Shown in pieces: positions 21,421 to 34,146 of a DNA stretch of 64,000 nucleotides. The position numbers were made by a program, and so were the translations under genes. Every line of letters begins with the position of its first letter. Position 1 is the stretch's first letter. The DNA lies in assembly GCA_001724265.1 (NCBI GenBank), contig MEDY01000024.1, positions 1 to 64,000 on the forward strand, in the 5' to 3' direction. The notes beneath the pieces are model-generated. The model ran no database searches and was not told the origin of the DNA. It saw nothing but the letters and a program-made list of their open reading frames with translations. This DNA comes from Rhizaria sp. SCN 62-66 (taxonomy: Eukaryota; Rhizaria, unplaced).

Positions 21421-24400
21421 TTAGCGGAGCCACTTGAACTCTGCCATAATCGGCAAGTGATCTGAACCCTCGTGTGCGTTGGGTGTGAAAATGGACTTCT
21501 TAAGTACGTCGCGATCATTCGGCAGCTCCAACACGCCCGTGCAGGTCAGCAGAGGTGCACACTGGGTGAAACGAGAGAGGCGCGAGCTTTGGCTGCGAGC
21601 AAGCGCAGCTGACACCGTGTCATACCCGGCGGCGTTGGCACCCGCATCAGGCTTCTCAGCAGCAGCGGAAGCAAGCTTGCTCTCACAGTCACTCAGCATC
21701 AATGAGCCTGCAGGACCCTCTGAAGACGCTCCCAAACCGGTAGTTGAGACGGTGCTTGTGCCAAGCACGTCGCCGAGCGCGAGATGCGAGTAGAAGATGT
21801 GGTCCACGGTGTTGCGGCCGCGCTCGGTGACCGTGGTGAGTCGTAGCGCGGGCGGCAGCGCGGGGTGCTGGTACGGCGACGACAGGGGCGCGAAGTGGTG
21901 GTGGATGGAGCGGGGGAAAAGCTTCAGCAGCGTCTTGGGAACACTTACATCCCCAGCGTCCCTCGGAGCAACGATCGCGTCAGAGCCAGCGGCAACGGCG
22001 CTCTTGTTGATAATCGCATCAATCTTATCCCAAACAGCAGCGCCCTCGCCCTCCTTCACGCCCTCGCCAGAGCCAGTGCCATATGCGATCGCCGGCGCAT
22101 CGCTGAGCAGCGTGACAGTACTGCTGGCCATCTTCTGCACCACGACCGCTGTTTTGACCGCGGTGACGGCGTCGTCCCTGCACAGAGGCACCAGCTCCGC
22201 CATGCCTTTGTCGGGCCCGACCAGCGCGGCGAGCGCCTTCTTGTTGGCCTCCTGCGCCTGCTTGAGCAGCACGCGGTCGCGCTCGCGGTCACCCGTCGCC
22301 GCAGCGGGATCCAGCGCCACGGCCTCAGGCTGCAGCGGCGGCGCGGGCCGCGCGACGCGCAGCGCAGCCGCCGCGGCTGCCACCACGCACGGCGGGGAGA
22401 AGCCGGGGACAAACGCGCTGGCGCCGGTCGCACCCACACGTGACGACGATGACGACGACGATGATGATGATGATGCGGGCGGTAGTGTCGAGTATGAGGG
22501 CTTGGTGCTGGCGTTCTGGGTGACTCGGAGCGCGACCTCGGCGCGGATGGTGGGCGTCTCCTTGGCGGGCCACGTCGAAGGCGGCCAGGCGTGCGTGCCG
22601 CCGCTAGCGACTACGGCGGCCGCGGCGGCCGCGGTCGAGGCGGCGGCCTCCCGCGACAGCGCCGGGCACGTCGCGGCCACCGCGGCCGCCGCGGAAGCCA
22701 TGAGCAGCGATGAGTGCGCGCACAGAGGGTACTCCTCTTTATCATCGGCAACAGCGTGTGCGTCAGTCGCTGCGGTCACGTTGGCGTGGCAGTGCGCGTG
22801 CGCGTCACCCAGATTCGCAGCCGTCGCGGGAATCGCCGGGACCTGCGTGTGCAGCGCGCGAAGCGCCTCCGCCTCGGCGGCCCTCCGCGAGCGCGAACCA
22901 GAGTACGGCGACTGCGGCGGACTGCCGCCAGCGCCGCCGCCGCCGCCGTTCGCGTTGTTGTCGTATGGTGACTCACGGGGCGCGGTCTCGGAGCCGTCCG
23001 CGAAGGCGGAGGTGGGGGCCGGGAGGGCCGCGAACCCGGCGGCCGCGCCGAGAGCGGGAACCGTAAGCGGCACGAGCAGCGCGCGCAGCTGGGCCTCCGC
23101 CGCAGCCTCCGCCGCGGCCTCGGCCGAGACGGCGGCGCCGGCGCCGCTCGAGTTCGCGCTCACAGGAGCCGGGGCCGGGTCGCCCGACGCTGTCGTGGCG
23201 CGATCAGCGCCGTGTGCGCCATCGCCGGCGCCAGTTTCAGCGTCGCCAGCGCCGGCGCCAGCGCCAGCGCCAGCGGCGGCGACGTCCTTGTTGCGCGGCT
23301 TGCGGTGCTTGACGGGCTTCGGCGGCGCCGGGTTGAAGGCGGGCGGGTCGAGCTCGGGGCTGAAGCTCGAGTCGACACGGAGCGCGCCGAGCGAGACAAA
23401 GCGCACAATCGCCGAGTCGGGCGTCGAGTTGAAGTCGCCGCCCAACAGGAACGCCGTGCGCGAGAGGAAGTCGGCCGGCAAACCCAGTGCAACGCACGGG
23501 GGCACCGCGGTCGCTACCGTGTCGCTGTCATTGTCGTTGATGTTGTTGTTGCTGTTGTTGTTGTTCACGCTTGTGAGAGCGTCGTCGCTGCGGCGCACAT
23601 GCGCAACATGGAGAGAGAGCGGCAAATCGCTAGGGGCAACGCCCGCCGTCGCGCCTGCACTCGCGCGCGCGTCTCCACTCAGCCCGCCGCCGTAACTCGC
23701 GCGCGTGTTAGGGACGGACGGGCACGTGGCCATGACCCCCCAGTGCGTGTGCACGTGCACCGGCATCCCCGGCGTGCCCCCGCCAGCAGCCACGCCCCCC
23801 GCGACAGCCCCCGCGGCCCCCGCGACGGCGGCGGCGAGCATGCGCGTCTGCCCCTCGCTCAGCATCGTGGTGCTTACGCGGTCGTACGGCAGCGCCGCCG
23901 TGGCCGCAGGCGGGCCGGCATGGCGCAGGCTCACCCCGGGGCTGCGGCGGCCCGTGGCGAGCAGCCGCAGCCACGCGGCGGCCGCGGACAGCAACAGGTG
24001 CGTCTGCGCGAGCTTGACGTCGCCGCGCCGCGGGTTGTAGAGGATGTGCGTCGTCACCACGCAGACGTACCGCGTGCCCTCGTCGTCAGCAGCGCGCTGT
24101 GCGATACCACTGCTTTCAGTCTCAGTGGTGGTGGAGAGGTCTTTGAGGAGGAGGACGACGCCGCCCTGCGTCCGATCGCGCGCGCCCGCCGAGGGGTGTG
24201 AAGAGTATTCGACAACGCAGGCCGCAACGGGGGCGAAGCGCGCGCGGTCGTAAAACACGCCCACGGCCTCCTCGTCGCACTCGGCCAGCAGCAACTGCGA
24301 CGCCGGGGGCGCGGGCGCGGAAGCAGTCGCAGTCTCGGGTTCGCTGTCGCTCATGTTGCCGCCGCAGGTGTTCGAGAACGTGTTTGCGCTCGCGTCCGTG

Positions 24401-25485
24401 TTACTGCTGACAAGAGGCATAACGGGGTCGTTTTGCTGTGTGAGATACTCCTGCTTGTCGATAAGCCGCCGGAGCTTGGCCACACAGCCGTAGCCGTGCG
24501 CGTCAAGCAAGGGGAGATAATGCGACGCGCCCGACTCCATTTCCTGCACCAGGCACAGCGCGGGGCGGTGCGCCAGGATCGCGGCCGCGGTCTGCGGCAG
24601 CCGGCGCTGCGGGGCCAGGTCCCAGTCGGAGCTGCTTGGGTAGTCGGCGGGCGTCACGTGGGTCTGCGCCAGCAGGTTGTAGCTCATCGCCGTGAATGCG
24701 GGCGCCGCCGCAGCAGCCGTTGCGTTTGAGGCGACAGAGCTCGCGTCCACAGAGCGAGCGCCCCCGTCCTCCATCGCTGCTGCCGCCGCTGTCGCAGTGG
24801 GCGCGCTGGCTGCGTTGGAGCCGGGGAGCGAGGGAAACGCTGCGTTCCGCGCGCTACTGTTACTCTTCCAGCCGGAAGACTTGCTGCCGCCGCGCGGCGC
24901 CAGCGCGGGCGTGTGCCCGTTCGCGAACACAGCCACGGGCGCGCGAGCGGCCACGGGCACTGTGGTGGCCGCGATCGCCGCGCGCGTGAGCGCCGCGGCC
25001 GCGGCCGGGGAGTCTGCGTTGAGCGGCGAGAGCGAGGAGTTGCAGAGCGCGTCATAAGGCAGGCCAGGGAGCTGCACCCAGTCGCGCGTCAACGAGACGT
25101 CCTTGGGAGGGTAGTCAAACGCGCTCTGGCTGTTGCTGCGGGAGCCGGACTGTGAGAAGCGCGGGCGCGAGTTTGAGCGCGACTGGGAGTAGGGCGAGCC
25201 GGAGCCTGGCGCGTAGCCAGAGCCGGAGCCCTGAGCATATCCGGAGTTGTAGCCTGCGTTGTAGCCGGAGGTGGTGTAGTTGCGGTTGTGAGCGGGGCTA
25301 GCGTTGCGGCTGTTGTTAAAGCCGGAGTTCGAGCTGCTACTGTTGCTGTAGTTATTGTAGCTATTGCTATAGCCACTGGCGGTGTTGTAGCTATTGCTCG
25401 TGTTGTTGACGCTGTTGTAGCCAGGGGCAGGCGATGAAGAAGTACCGGGGCGGCCGAGAGGAGGGCGCGGAGGGTTGAACGACAT
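21421..25485 (-). CDS. ANGEL-type EEP nuclease (CCR4 family)
   Basis: An endonuclease/exonuclease/phosphatase-fold protein. ANGEL proteins hydrolyse 2',3'-cyclic phosphates or act in RNA 3'-end metabolism. From ATG 25485 it has 1,354 residues. The N-terminal 130 residues are Gly/Tyr/Asn/Ser-rich and prion-like. Core motifs: MSYNLLAQ (about residue 265), catalytic-Glu LVQEME (about 312), TTHILYNPRRGDVKLAQTHL (ANGEL signature), GGDFNSTPDS (about 680), NTVDHIFYS (about 1230) and GSDHLPIMAEF near the C-terminus. RSIHHHFAPLSS just before DHIFYS is also ANGEL-like, favouring it over nocturnin or CNOT6. Low-complexity insertions split the domain; that between GGDFNS and DHIFYS is about 550 residues. 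An in-frame ATG upstream (about 25643) is possible, but its translation looks like 5' UTR. Confidence 0.92.
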   Translation of the reverse strand: MSFNPPRPPLGRPGTSSSPAPGYNSVNNTSNSYNTASGYSNSYNNYSNSSSSNSGFNNSRNASPAHNRNYTTSGYNAGYNSGYAQGSGSGYAPGSGSPYSQSRSNSRPRFSQSGSRSNSQSAFDYPPKDVSLTRDWVQLPGLPYDALCNSSLSPLNADSPAAAAALTRAAIAATTVPVAARAPVAVFANGHTPALAPRGGSKSSGWKSNSSARNAAFPSLPGSNAASAPTATAAAAAMEDGGARSVDASSVASNATAAAAAPAFTAMSYNLLAQTHVTPADYPSSSDWDLAPQRRLPQTAAAILAHRPALCLVQEMESGASHYLPLLDAHGYGCVAKLRRLIDKQEYLTQQNDPVMPLVSSNTDASANTFSNTCGGNMSDSEPETATASAPAPPASQLLLAECDEEAVGVFYDRARFAPVAACVVEYSSHPSAGARDRTQGGVVLLLKDLSTTTETESSGIAQRAADDEGTRYVCVVTTHILYNPRRGDVKLAQTHLLLSAAAAWLRLLATGRRSPGVSLRHAGPPAATAALPYDRVSTTMLSEGQTRMLAAAVAGAAGAVAGGVAAGGGTPGMPVHVHTHWGVMATCPSVPNTRASYGGGLSGDARASAGATAGVAPSDLPLSLHVAHVRRSDDALTSVNNNNSNNNINDNDSDTVATAVPPCVALGLPADFLSRTAFLLGGDFNSTPDSAIVRFVSLGALRVDSSFSPELDPPAFNPAPPKPVKHRKPRNKDVAAAGAGAGAGAGDAETGAGDGAHGADRATTASGDPAPAPVSANSSGAGAAVSAEAAAEAAAEAQLRALLVPLTVPALGAAAGFAALPAPTSAFADGSETAPRESPYDNNANGGGGGAGGSPPQSPYSGSRSRRAAEAEALRALHTQVPAIPATAANLGDAHAHCHANVTAATDAHAVADDKEEYPLCAHSSLLMASAAAAVAATCPALSREAAASTAAAAAAVVASGGTHAWPPSTWPAKETPTIRAEVALRVTQNASTKPSYSTLPPASSSSSSSSSSSRVGATGASAFVPGFSPPCVVAAAAAALRVARPAPPLQPEAVALDPAAATGDRERDRVLLKQAQEANKKALAALVGPDKGMAELVPLCRDDAVTAVKTAVVVQKMASSTVTLLSDAPAIAYGTGSGEGVKEGEGAAVWDKIDAIINKSAVAAGSDAIVAPRDAGDVSVPKTLLKLFPRSIHHHFAPLSSPYQHPALPPALRLTTVTERGRNTVDHIFYSHLALGDVLGTSTVSTTGLGASSEGPAGSLMLSDCESKLASAAAEKPDAGANAAGYDTVSAALARSQSSRLSRFTQCAPLLTCTGVLELPNDRDVLKKSIFTPNAHEGSDHLPIMAEFKWLR

Positions 25486-26053
25486 ATGCACAGAGTAACA
25501 AGACCTCGCGGCTGTTGTCTGAGAGGCGTAGACGGAAAGAGAAGAGAAGGGCTGCGTCAGGGCCGGGAGCAAGGGGAGACGGGAGACCGTGGTGCGGCGC
25601 TCGTCTGCAGCGAAATCAAAAATGGATGGAGGGGGCGCAATCATTAGTCTAATACTATATTGCTCAAATATTGTGATATTAAGTATGAAATATAGTTCAT
25701 TCCTCACGCGCGCTACCGGTTACGGAAGTTGTGAAGCTGTTCATAACTGCGAAGTGAGGCGCAAATAGGGTGGGGGCATGCGATCTGCATGTGGCTGCGT
25801 ACGCAACCAAAAGGCAACATGTGGCAAGCATATGCCTTGTGGAATGCATTAGAGTGTAAAACTTGAATACGCTACCTTTCAATATGATGTATGCAGTATA
25901 TCGATGTTTTTCATCGTTCAGAAATTGAAATAGTGCTTTGTATCGTTTGGAGACGTAAGGCGCCGTCGCTGTCACATCTGCAACTAACATTGAAAACGTG
26001 CGTATAAAACGCCATAAGTAAAGTCTAAGTAAAAGTAAAGTATAGTAAAGAAA
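25486..26053. other. Intergenic, ANGEL promoter and scaffold 3' end
   Basis: AT-rich sequence between two minus-strand genes. Just beyond the scaffold-gene stop, 26012-26053 contains several overlapping AGTAAAG copies, a short degenerate tandem array likely in the 3' UTR. No gene is seen. Confidence 0.5.
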
Positions 26054-29000
26054 TTAAAAGTCCGCTCCAAATTCATCGTCGTCATCGTTATGATGAATCA
26101 TCGCACCGACGACGCCGTTGTTCGCCTGATTGATGTTATCTTCGTTGTTATTTTCGTTGACATAAGACGCGTCGCCAGTGGTTGTCGCGGCGGCAAAGAC
26201 GACCGGCGCGGCCGAGAACACCATGAACTCTTCCGACTCGTTGCCGCTGTTGTCATCGTTGCCATTGCCCGCCATGTGACCGGCCGCAGCAAGCTGTTGC
26301 TGTTGCTGATGCTGTTGCTGTTGTTGTTGTTGCGGCTGCGTGGTACTATGAGCCGATGCATTGACATCAAAAGTATTGCTCGCAGCCGCACTTGCACTCG
26401 AGTTCGCGTTGTTAATTAAGTTCACATTGTTCATGACGTTGTTGTCGCCCTCCGTACCCATGTTCGCGTGACTGCTCATGTTGTTATAGACACTGTTGTT
26501 GTTGTCGGTGTCGATGTTCCCGTCGCGCGTAGACCTCGGCGGCGTCATGGTATGCCCCGTCACGTTGGTGGCGGTCGTGTCGTTGCCGAACATCATCCCG
26601 CCGACGACGCTCGCGCTGGCCGCGTCGGCCGCGTGTGCGACCGCGGGGACGTACGCGTGCTCAGACGGGGGCGCAGCCGCAGCGGCGGGCTCCGTCTCAG
26701 CCTCCGTAACCGCTTGAACAGGCGCGGGCGCAAACACAGGCTCGGCCACAGTTGAAGGTGCAAAGGCGTACGAGTCGTCACTGGCGTTGGCGCCAGGAAC
26801 GGCAGGCGTGGACGCAGGGAAAGCAATGCTGGCGTTGATGTCGCTGGTGATGTGGCCGTTCTCGTTAGCCTCTGGTTCGAACGCGTATCCATCAGAAGCA
26901 TCGGCAACAGCAGCAGCAGGAGCAGCAGCGGCAACAGCGGCAGGCCCAGCAGCAAGGTGAGCGTTCATGTTGTTCATGCCGTCGTAGATCATGTTCGCGT
27001 TCTGCGTGTTGTTCTGCGTGTTGGTACTATTGCCAAGCGGATTCGCGTGTCCGTTCACGCTGGTGTCGTTCTTGGTGTTGAGTGCTGTCGGGGAACGAGT
27101 GGCGGGAACAGAGCCGAAGTCGCCGAAACCGTACGAGTCCTCGTCGGCAGCTGCTGCAGCGCCAGCAGCGACAGGTGCTACTGCAGCAACGGGAGCAAAA
27201 GCAGCGGGGTCATAATCGCTCCGAGCAGAAGCAGCCGTAAAAGCCGCAGCAGCACCAGTAGCAGCAGCAGCACCGCCAACAGCGTTAGCGTCCGCGTTGT
27301 CCGCGTTACCGGCGGCGCTGCTGTTGAGACTGGCCTCAGCATGGTTGGCACTGTTGCTGTAGCTGGTGCTGCGACTGGGACTGAAGCCGTAGCTGCCGCC
27401 GCCGTGGCTGCTCTCGGCCACACTGTGCATGACGTTGCCGCTGGCCGCGATGTTGTTGTTGTTGTCGCGCGCGGCGGAGGCGGGGTACATCGTGTTCTTG
27501 CTGTTGAAGTCGTCGCCGACGCTGGTGGGCGCGGTCGCGGTGGCCGTGGCCGCGGAGGCCAGGGCGGGGACGTACACAGACTGGCCCGCCGCAGCGACGT
27601 TGGCAGCAGGGATCGACGTGTCGATAGCAGCAGCAAGAGCAGGAGCAGCAGGAGCGACAGCGGGGGCAACAGCAGTCGTTGCAGGAACAGAGTAGCCAGT
27701 GTTGCCAAACTCGGCAAAGTCGTTATTGTGGGTGCGACTGTTTGAGTTAGGGGCGAAGCCCGCGTGGCCGTTGTACTGGTCATCGTCGTTATCGGCGAAC
27801 TCAAACGCATCGTCGTCATCAGCGACGTGGCTGTTAGGAGCGTGGGCGTTCGTCTTCGCCGCGAAATTGCTGTTCACAAAAGGAGCAGCATCGAAGTGCG
27901 ATTGAACATCAGGAACAGCGCTCACATTTCCAGGGGCAACAACAAATTGAGACTGAAATTGCGGCTGAGACTCGGGCACCGCGTTGATGCTCGCACCGGC
28001 GTTCGCGTCAGCGTTCACGTTGCTTGAGCTCGAGTCATTGTGGAAGCTGAAGTTCCCCGACGGCGCGTGCTTCGCGGAAGGCGAGGGCGACGACAGCCAG
28101 TCAGCGGCAGCGTTGTAGGCGCCGCCGCTGCCGCTGCCGCTGTTGGTGTTGATGTAAGGGCCCGCCCCCTTAGACTGCGCGGCAGCAAATGAGGGGTTCG
28201 CGTGAGTGCTTGCGGTGTTGGCGTTGTTGCTGTTGTTGTCCTCGAACTCGAAGCCGTCGTCGTCGTAAGTGTTGGTGTTCTTGCTGCTGCTCGGGCTGTG
28301 CAGGAAATCAGGCACGGCTGCAGGCGCAATTGCGGGCGCAACAGCAGGCGGTGCAGTAGCAGCAGGGGCGACGGCAAGGTCGGACACGGCAGTGGTCGGC
28401 GCGGCCAGGGTAACCGCAGGAGCATTGTCGTTATGAGTGTTGATGCTTTGGTGGGGCTCGTTGGTGAAGAGCAGCGACCCGCCAGCGGGGGCGCTGCCGT
28501 GGTTGCCGTACGGGTCCGTGTAAGTACCTTGCTTGGTGTAAGCACCCTGCTTGTAGCTGTAAGGGTCAGCGTAGGTCCCCTGGTCAGCGAACGGGTCATT
28601 GTCGACAAAGTTGTTGTAACTATTGTTATTATCGTTCGCTGCAACTGCTACACCACCATTGCCCACCGTCGCGATCAAACCGCCGCCGCTCGCAGCATCA
28701 GCAGCAGCAGCAGCAGCAGCAGCGCCTCTTGCGTCCATGTTCGCACCACCGGCGTTGCTCGCACCGCGCGCAGTTCCCGCGACCACGGAGTCGTCGACGA
28801 AGCCGTACGCACTCGTGTCAGCGGGGCTGTTCGCGCCAGGTACGGACGCGAACGGACTGGCGGCGTGCGCCGCCGCGGGAGCGGTGCTGCTAACGGCGGC
28901 GGCAGCGTTGGCGGCCGCGGCGTTGGCGGCCGCTGCGGCGGCAAACGAGAACGGTGACAGCACAGGCATGCCCTTGACACCAACGTAAGCACCGCTACTG

Positions 29001-32000
29001 TTCGTATTCGCAGTAAGGTTGGCGTTGGCATTGGCATAAGCGCTAGGGATATTAGGAGGCGTTTGGAGCACGTGACTGTGCGCGCTGTGTCTCATGTGCG
29101 ACGGCGAAGCGCCGACATTGGCAACGGTGGCAACATTGTCTTCGAACTCGTCGTAGTTGTCGCCCTGGTCGCTCTCGCCGCCGTGGTTCACGCGGTTTGC
29201 AGGCGCAGTGAGGCTCGAGACCTGCCCAGCGGGGGCCGCGGCAGCATTCGGGGGCGTGCGACTGCGCGCAGCGGTCGTCGGCCGCGGCGGCAGCGGCGCG
29301 CGCGGCGGCGGCGTCAACAGCATACCGGCCTGTGCAAGCTCGTGACTCTGGGGAGCCCCCGCCTCGGTAGTATGGAGGTCGCGAGCAGGCGGAACAGCAT
29401 GGTCATTGTTGTTGTTGTCGTTCCTACTCTGAGCATGTTGTTGCTGCTGTTGCTGCTGCTGTTGTTGCTGCTGTTGCTGTTGCGAAGGATGAGGCATTTT
29501 CGAGTACGCCGGCGCCGCGGCCGCCACAATCGCCGCGGCCCGCGCCCGCGCCTCGGCCTCGGCGCGCTGCTGACCAGACAGCGCGCCGACGCTGCGGTGC
29601 GCCGGGGACGCGAACCCGCTGTTGCTACCGTTGCCCGACGCAGTCTGCTGCTGGCCATGTTGACCCTGGCCGTGGCTGTTGTACTCATCGCCAATGTTGT
29701 CGTCTTGATCTTGGTTCTGACCGTCGGCGTTAACACTATTGTTGATGACGTTAGCACCCGAGTGCGCTGCGAACACGCGGTCAATGCGCTCGTGCGTCCG
29801 GGACATCTGCGCCACCATCATGGTCCTGACCGCGCCCGCCGCGTTGGTGGCGGGGACGGCGCCGGCGCGGTGGCCGACGTTGCGGTGCCCGCTCACCCCG
29901 CCCGCGCCCACCGGCGCGCCCCCATGCGTACCCCCATGTGTTCCGCGGGCACCCGTGGCGGCATAGTAAGACTGCGTGAGCGGAGTGACCGGCGCGCGCA
30001 CGTCCCCGCGGGGAACGGCAGTGGGAGAGCCGAACTGGGCCAGCGGGGACCCAGGGGTGAAGTCGGCAACGGTGGCACCGTCATTCGCGTCGGCAAAGTC
30101 GTCATCATGTTGCCGCTGCTGCTGCTCGTTGGCGCCAGCGTTGGCGTTGGCGTTGTGCGCGTTGGCGGCGGCGGCCCACGGCGGCAGCGGGCCGGCCCAA
30201 GCCGCCCGCAGCGCCGCCAGCGTCGCCGCCTCGGCTGGAGCCCGCAGCGTGCCGCGCAGCCGCCACGCCGAGGCCGAGCTCGCGCCGCCTCGGCTATTGC
30301 CACCGCCAGCGGTGCCGGTCGCTTTGCGGTGCGCCTGCGCCTGCGCGTGCGCCTGCGCGTTGGCGAAGTCGGCGATGCCGGGCGTGACGTACTGGCCGCG
30401 CTTGGCGGCGCCCACGGTCAGTTCCCCCTTAGACGCGCCCGTGCCCCTTACATTGGCGCCCTTGGCCACCACGGACGCAACGCGGTCTAGGTAGCGCATA
30501 TTGCTGTTGTTGTTGCTGTTGCTGCCGCTGTCGTTGTTAATGTTGGGGTCGGCAAGAGACGCGTGAGACGGGGCCATGTTTCCGTGCGCATCGTAGCCAT
30601 TCTGACTCGAATGCACCGTGAGAGCGTTGCCATCGCTCTGCGCACCGCCGTCGTAGTCATTATGATACGCGATGGGGGCCGACGCCCAGTCGTAATACCC
30701 CGCAACATCAGTGGTGTTGCTGCTGCCCTGCTGCAACTGTGGGTTCGTGGCGCTGCCCGCGCGGCCGCTGCCCGCGCGGCCGCCGCGCGCAGTGTCGGGC
30801 CCCGCGGGCGTGCCCGGTCCGGCCGCGATCGCGGGCCCCGCGGCGGCGGCGGCGCGGCGGCCCGGGGCCGTGTAGTGCGAGTGTCGCAGCACGCCAGTCG
30901 CGCCCGCGGCCACCGCGGCCGCCGCAGCCGCCGCGGAGGCGCCAGTGCGACCCGGGGACGGCGACCGCGACCGTGAGCGCGACTGCGCGCCTTGGCCGTG
31001 GCCGTGGGCAGCGGAGTGACCGTGGGCAGCGGAGCCCATGGTGAGGTTGATGTCGTGATGGTACGTGTTTGTCTGGCCCTGGAAAGTCACCGGCAGCGCA
31101 TACGGCGATGGCTTGGCGCCTGCGCTGCCACGCGCACCGGCGGAACCCATGGTGCCCGCGGTGGCGGCGTACGGGGACTTCGTGCTCGCGTTCTCGTTGT
31201 ACTGGGAACGCGTGGTACTCGTGGGGCGGCGCGCGGGCACGAGTGCCGTGCCCGGCCTGTGCGCAGAAATGCCCCTCTTGCTGCCGTGGCTGCCCGTATT
31301 GTAAGTACCTGCCACACTCGCGCTGTTGTTGTAAGTGCCGCCGGCGGCAGCGGGGTCGATGTAAGTGCCGTTCATGGGCGGCTTGAGATAAAGCAGCTCC
31401 GACGCCAGACGGTACCCGTCAGCGCCGCCCCCAGCCGCGGGGTCTAAGGGCCGATCCCCCTTAGCCCGTCCGCCGGGCCCGCGCGAGTGGTACGGGTATG
31501 CTGCCGCGGTGACACCGGCGGGTGCCACGGGCACGGGGCCCCCGGTCCGGACGCCGCCCGTCTGTCCGGGCCCCACATTCGCCCCACTGCCGTCGTCGCC
31601 TCCTGTGGGATGGGCACCGGTCGCGGGGGCGGTGGCACCGTAAGGGACGAGGGCGAGTGTGGCCGCAACGTTGGCGTCGTCGTCGAACCGCGAGGAGCCC
31701 GGGCACCCGCCGCTGCCCACTGTCACTCCGGAGCCGGGGGTCGCCGCCGCCGCTGCGCCGTGCGTGTTATTATGCGCAGAGTGCGAGTGACTGTGGGCTA
31801 CGGCAGTGAAAGGACGGACCCTCCTGCTGTATCCAGCGTTGGCGCCGGCAGTGTTCGTGTTCACGTTGCTGCTCGCGGTGGCCGGGCGCTGCTGCCGCCT
31901 CGGCGAGCTACTTACATTCGAGCCTGACGCCGCAGCGCGCGTGGTGAGCTGTCCGTGTAGCGTCAAGTGCGTGCAGCCTGCGAGCGCGGGCGTGTCGTCC

Positions 32001-34105
32001 CGGAGGCCCGCGAACGCCAGCGCCGGCGACAGCAGGCCCGCGCCGTAGCCGGTGTCGGTCGTCGCAGAGCCCAGCGCACGCGTGCTGCTGTTGTTGTTAC
32101 TATTGCTCTCAGCATCAGCGCCTGCGTTCCCGTGAGTGCAACTATAGCTGTTGTTGTTGTTGCCGTAGCGAGAGAGCTTGGCGTCGCGCTCCGCGGCCGA
32201 GGTGAACGGCAGCGATGCCGGCACCGCCGCCGGCCGCGGCAGCCGCGGCGTGTGCTTCGCCAACCACAGCGCCTCCGCTAGCGGCTCCGTCGGCCGCGGC
32301 GGCACGTCGGCCTCTGTCGCGCCCCCATTGGCCGCTGGGTCGGCGGCATTCGCGCCTGAGACAGCGTTGGTCGGCGTGGTGCCAGCGGGGTTAACGGCGG
32401 TGTTGTTGGCCGTCGTCGTGTCGAACGCGTCGTCGCCGTACCCGTCCGTGTCCGCGGTCGTCTCCCCGGCATCGGTCACAGCGGCAGCGCCGGCCGCGCC
32501 GGTCGCCGCGTGAGAGTTGCCGTTGACGTTGTGGTGATTGAGCGTCTTCGCGCTCAGCGCAGGGCTCGCAGTGGTCACACTGGCACTGGCACTGCCGGTG
32601 ACGTTCGCGGTGACGCCGCCGGCTGTGGCGGTCGAGCGGCGCGACGGGCGCGGCCGGCCGCCGCCAGCGGTGTGAATATCGGCGCTCGTGACCTCGGAGC
32701 GCACGCTGTCGTCCAGCTCGGAGCTGTTCGCGTGCGCAGTATTGTTATTGTTCGCACTGCTGCTTGGAGCAGCAGCAGCAGCGGTGGCAGCGGCGGCTGC
32801 GAATGATGCAGCAATGGATAAGGGCGGTGACCCAGAGCTAGAGCCGGAACCAGAGCCAGTGCCGGCGCTGCCAGCCGCGGACGTGGAGCTAGCGGGTGCG
32901 CCGGTCGCAGCGGCGGCGGCAGCGGCGGCGGCGGCGGCGGCGGCGGCACGGATTGATTGTGTGGCGTTGGACGCAGAGGCGGCGTGGGCAACCGCGAGCT
33001 GGGCCTTGGCGGCGACGGTGAGCGCGTGCTGCAGCGCGAGCTCTAGCTCCAGGCACTCGGCGGTCAGCTCGACGGAGCGCTGGGCAGCGGCGGAGGCCGA
33101 GACGCGCAGGGTGCCGCACTCCTGTAGGAGAGACGGAGTAGAAAAGCAACAAATGATAAAGGCGCATATCAAAAAGTTATGAGATTCAAAAGAAAGTCAG
33201 TTGGTTTCTCGTGATGTTTATAACTTCTGCAAATGAGATTATGTCATGGCGTTATACAGCGAAGATATAGTGAAGAAACGTACTTCGACCGCGACGTCCG
33301 CGACCGTGCCGAGCACCGCCGCGGCGTCGTACACTGTCTCCAGCAGAGCCGCGGCCGACACAGAGGCCAGCTGGCCGGCCCTGCGGTAGCCGTTATTGCT
33401 CGCCTTGGCGCTTGCGGCGCCCGAGTCACCGGTCCCGTCATCAGCGCCAGCCCCCGCGCTCGTGGCTCTCGGGTTGTTGGTACCCGTGGGGTTGCCCGCG
33501 GCGTACCCGGAGTCGGCGTCGTCGCCGGTACTCGCGGTGCGCAGCGTGAGCGCGCGCGCCGCCCGCAGCACCGCCGCCGCGTCCGCGGCCACCGGCGCGA
33601 GAGCGGGCAGCGCGCGCAGGGCCGAGTTGGCGGCGCCGTCGGACGCTCCCGCCGCGGCGGAGGCCGAAGCTGAGGCGGCCGCGGTCGTCGTGGACAGTAA
33701 CGAGGACAGAGGGGCCGTGAGACGCATCAGTAGAGCGAGCAGCTGGCGTTTGAGGCGGAAATCCTGAAATGGGGCAGTACGCAACAAAGTGAAAACGAAA
33801 ATCATGAGATATTATTACATGCAAGTGCATTGTTGTTCAATTTAATATCGTGAAGATATGTCATATAAGAGTTGTCCCCGCTGTTTCAGTCTTAAAAACA
33901 TATATCCGTCCGTACCTTAGCGTATGCCCGCAGCGCGAGCCAGCGCAGCGTGTGCTTGGTGGCCGCGGCGCCGGCGGCCTCGTGCTCGGCCAGGTCCGCC
34001 CGCAGGGCCTGCTCCCGAGCCTCGGCCTCGGCGACGAGCAGGCTGTGGCGCAGGCCGGCGTTCTCGGCCGACAGTGCGGCCACGGTGGCGGCGGCGGCGG
34101 CGAGA

Positions 34106-34146
<41 letters not shown>

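Noticed and set aside
26054-33172. Treating the 7.1 kb frame, 33239-33805 and 33892-35757 as three genes
   Set aside because: Phase-0 GTACG donors and CAG acceptors join them in one frame, and the coiled coil continues across both splices.
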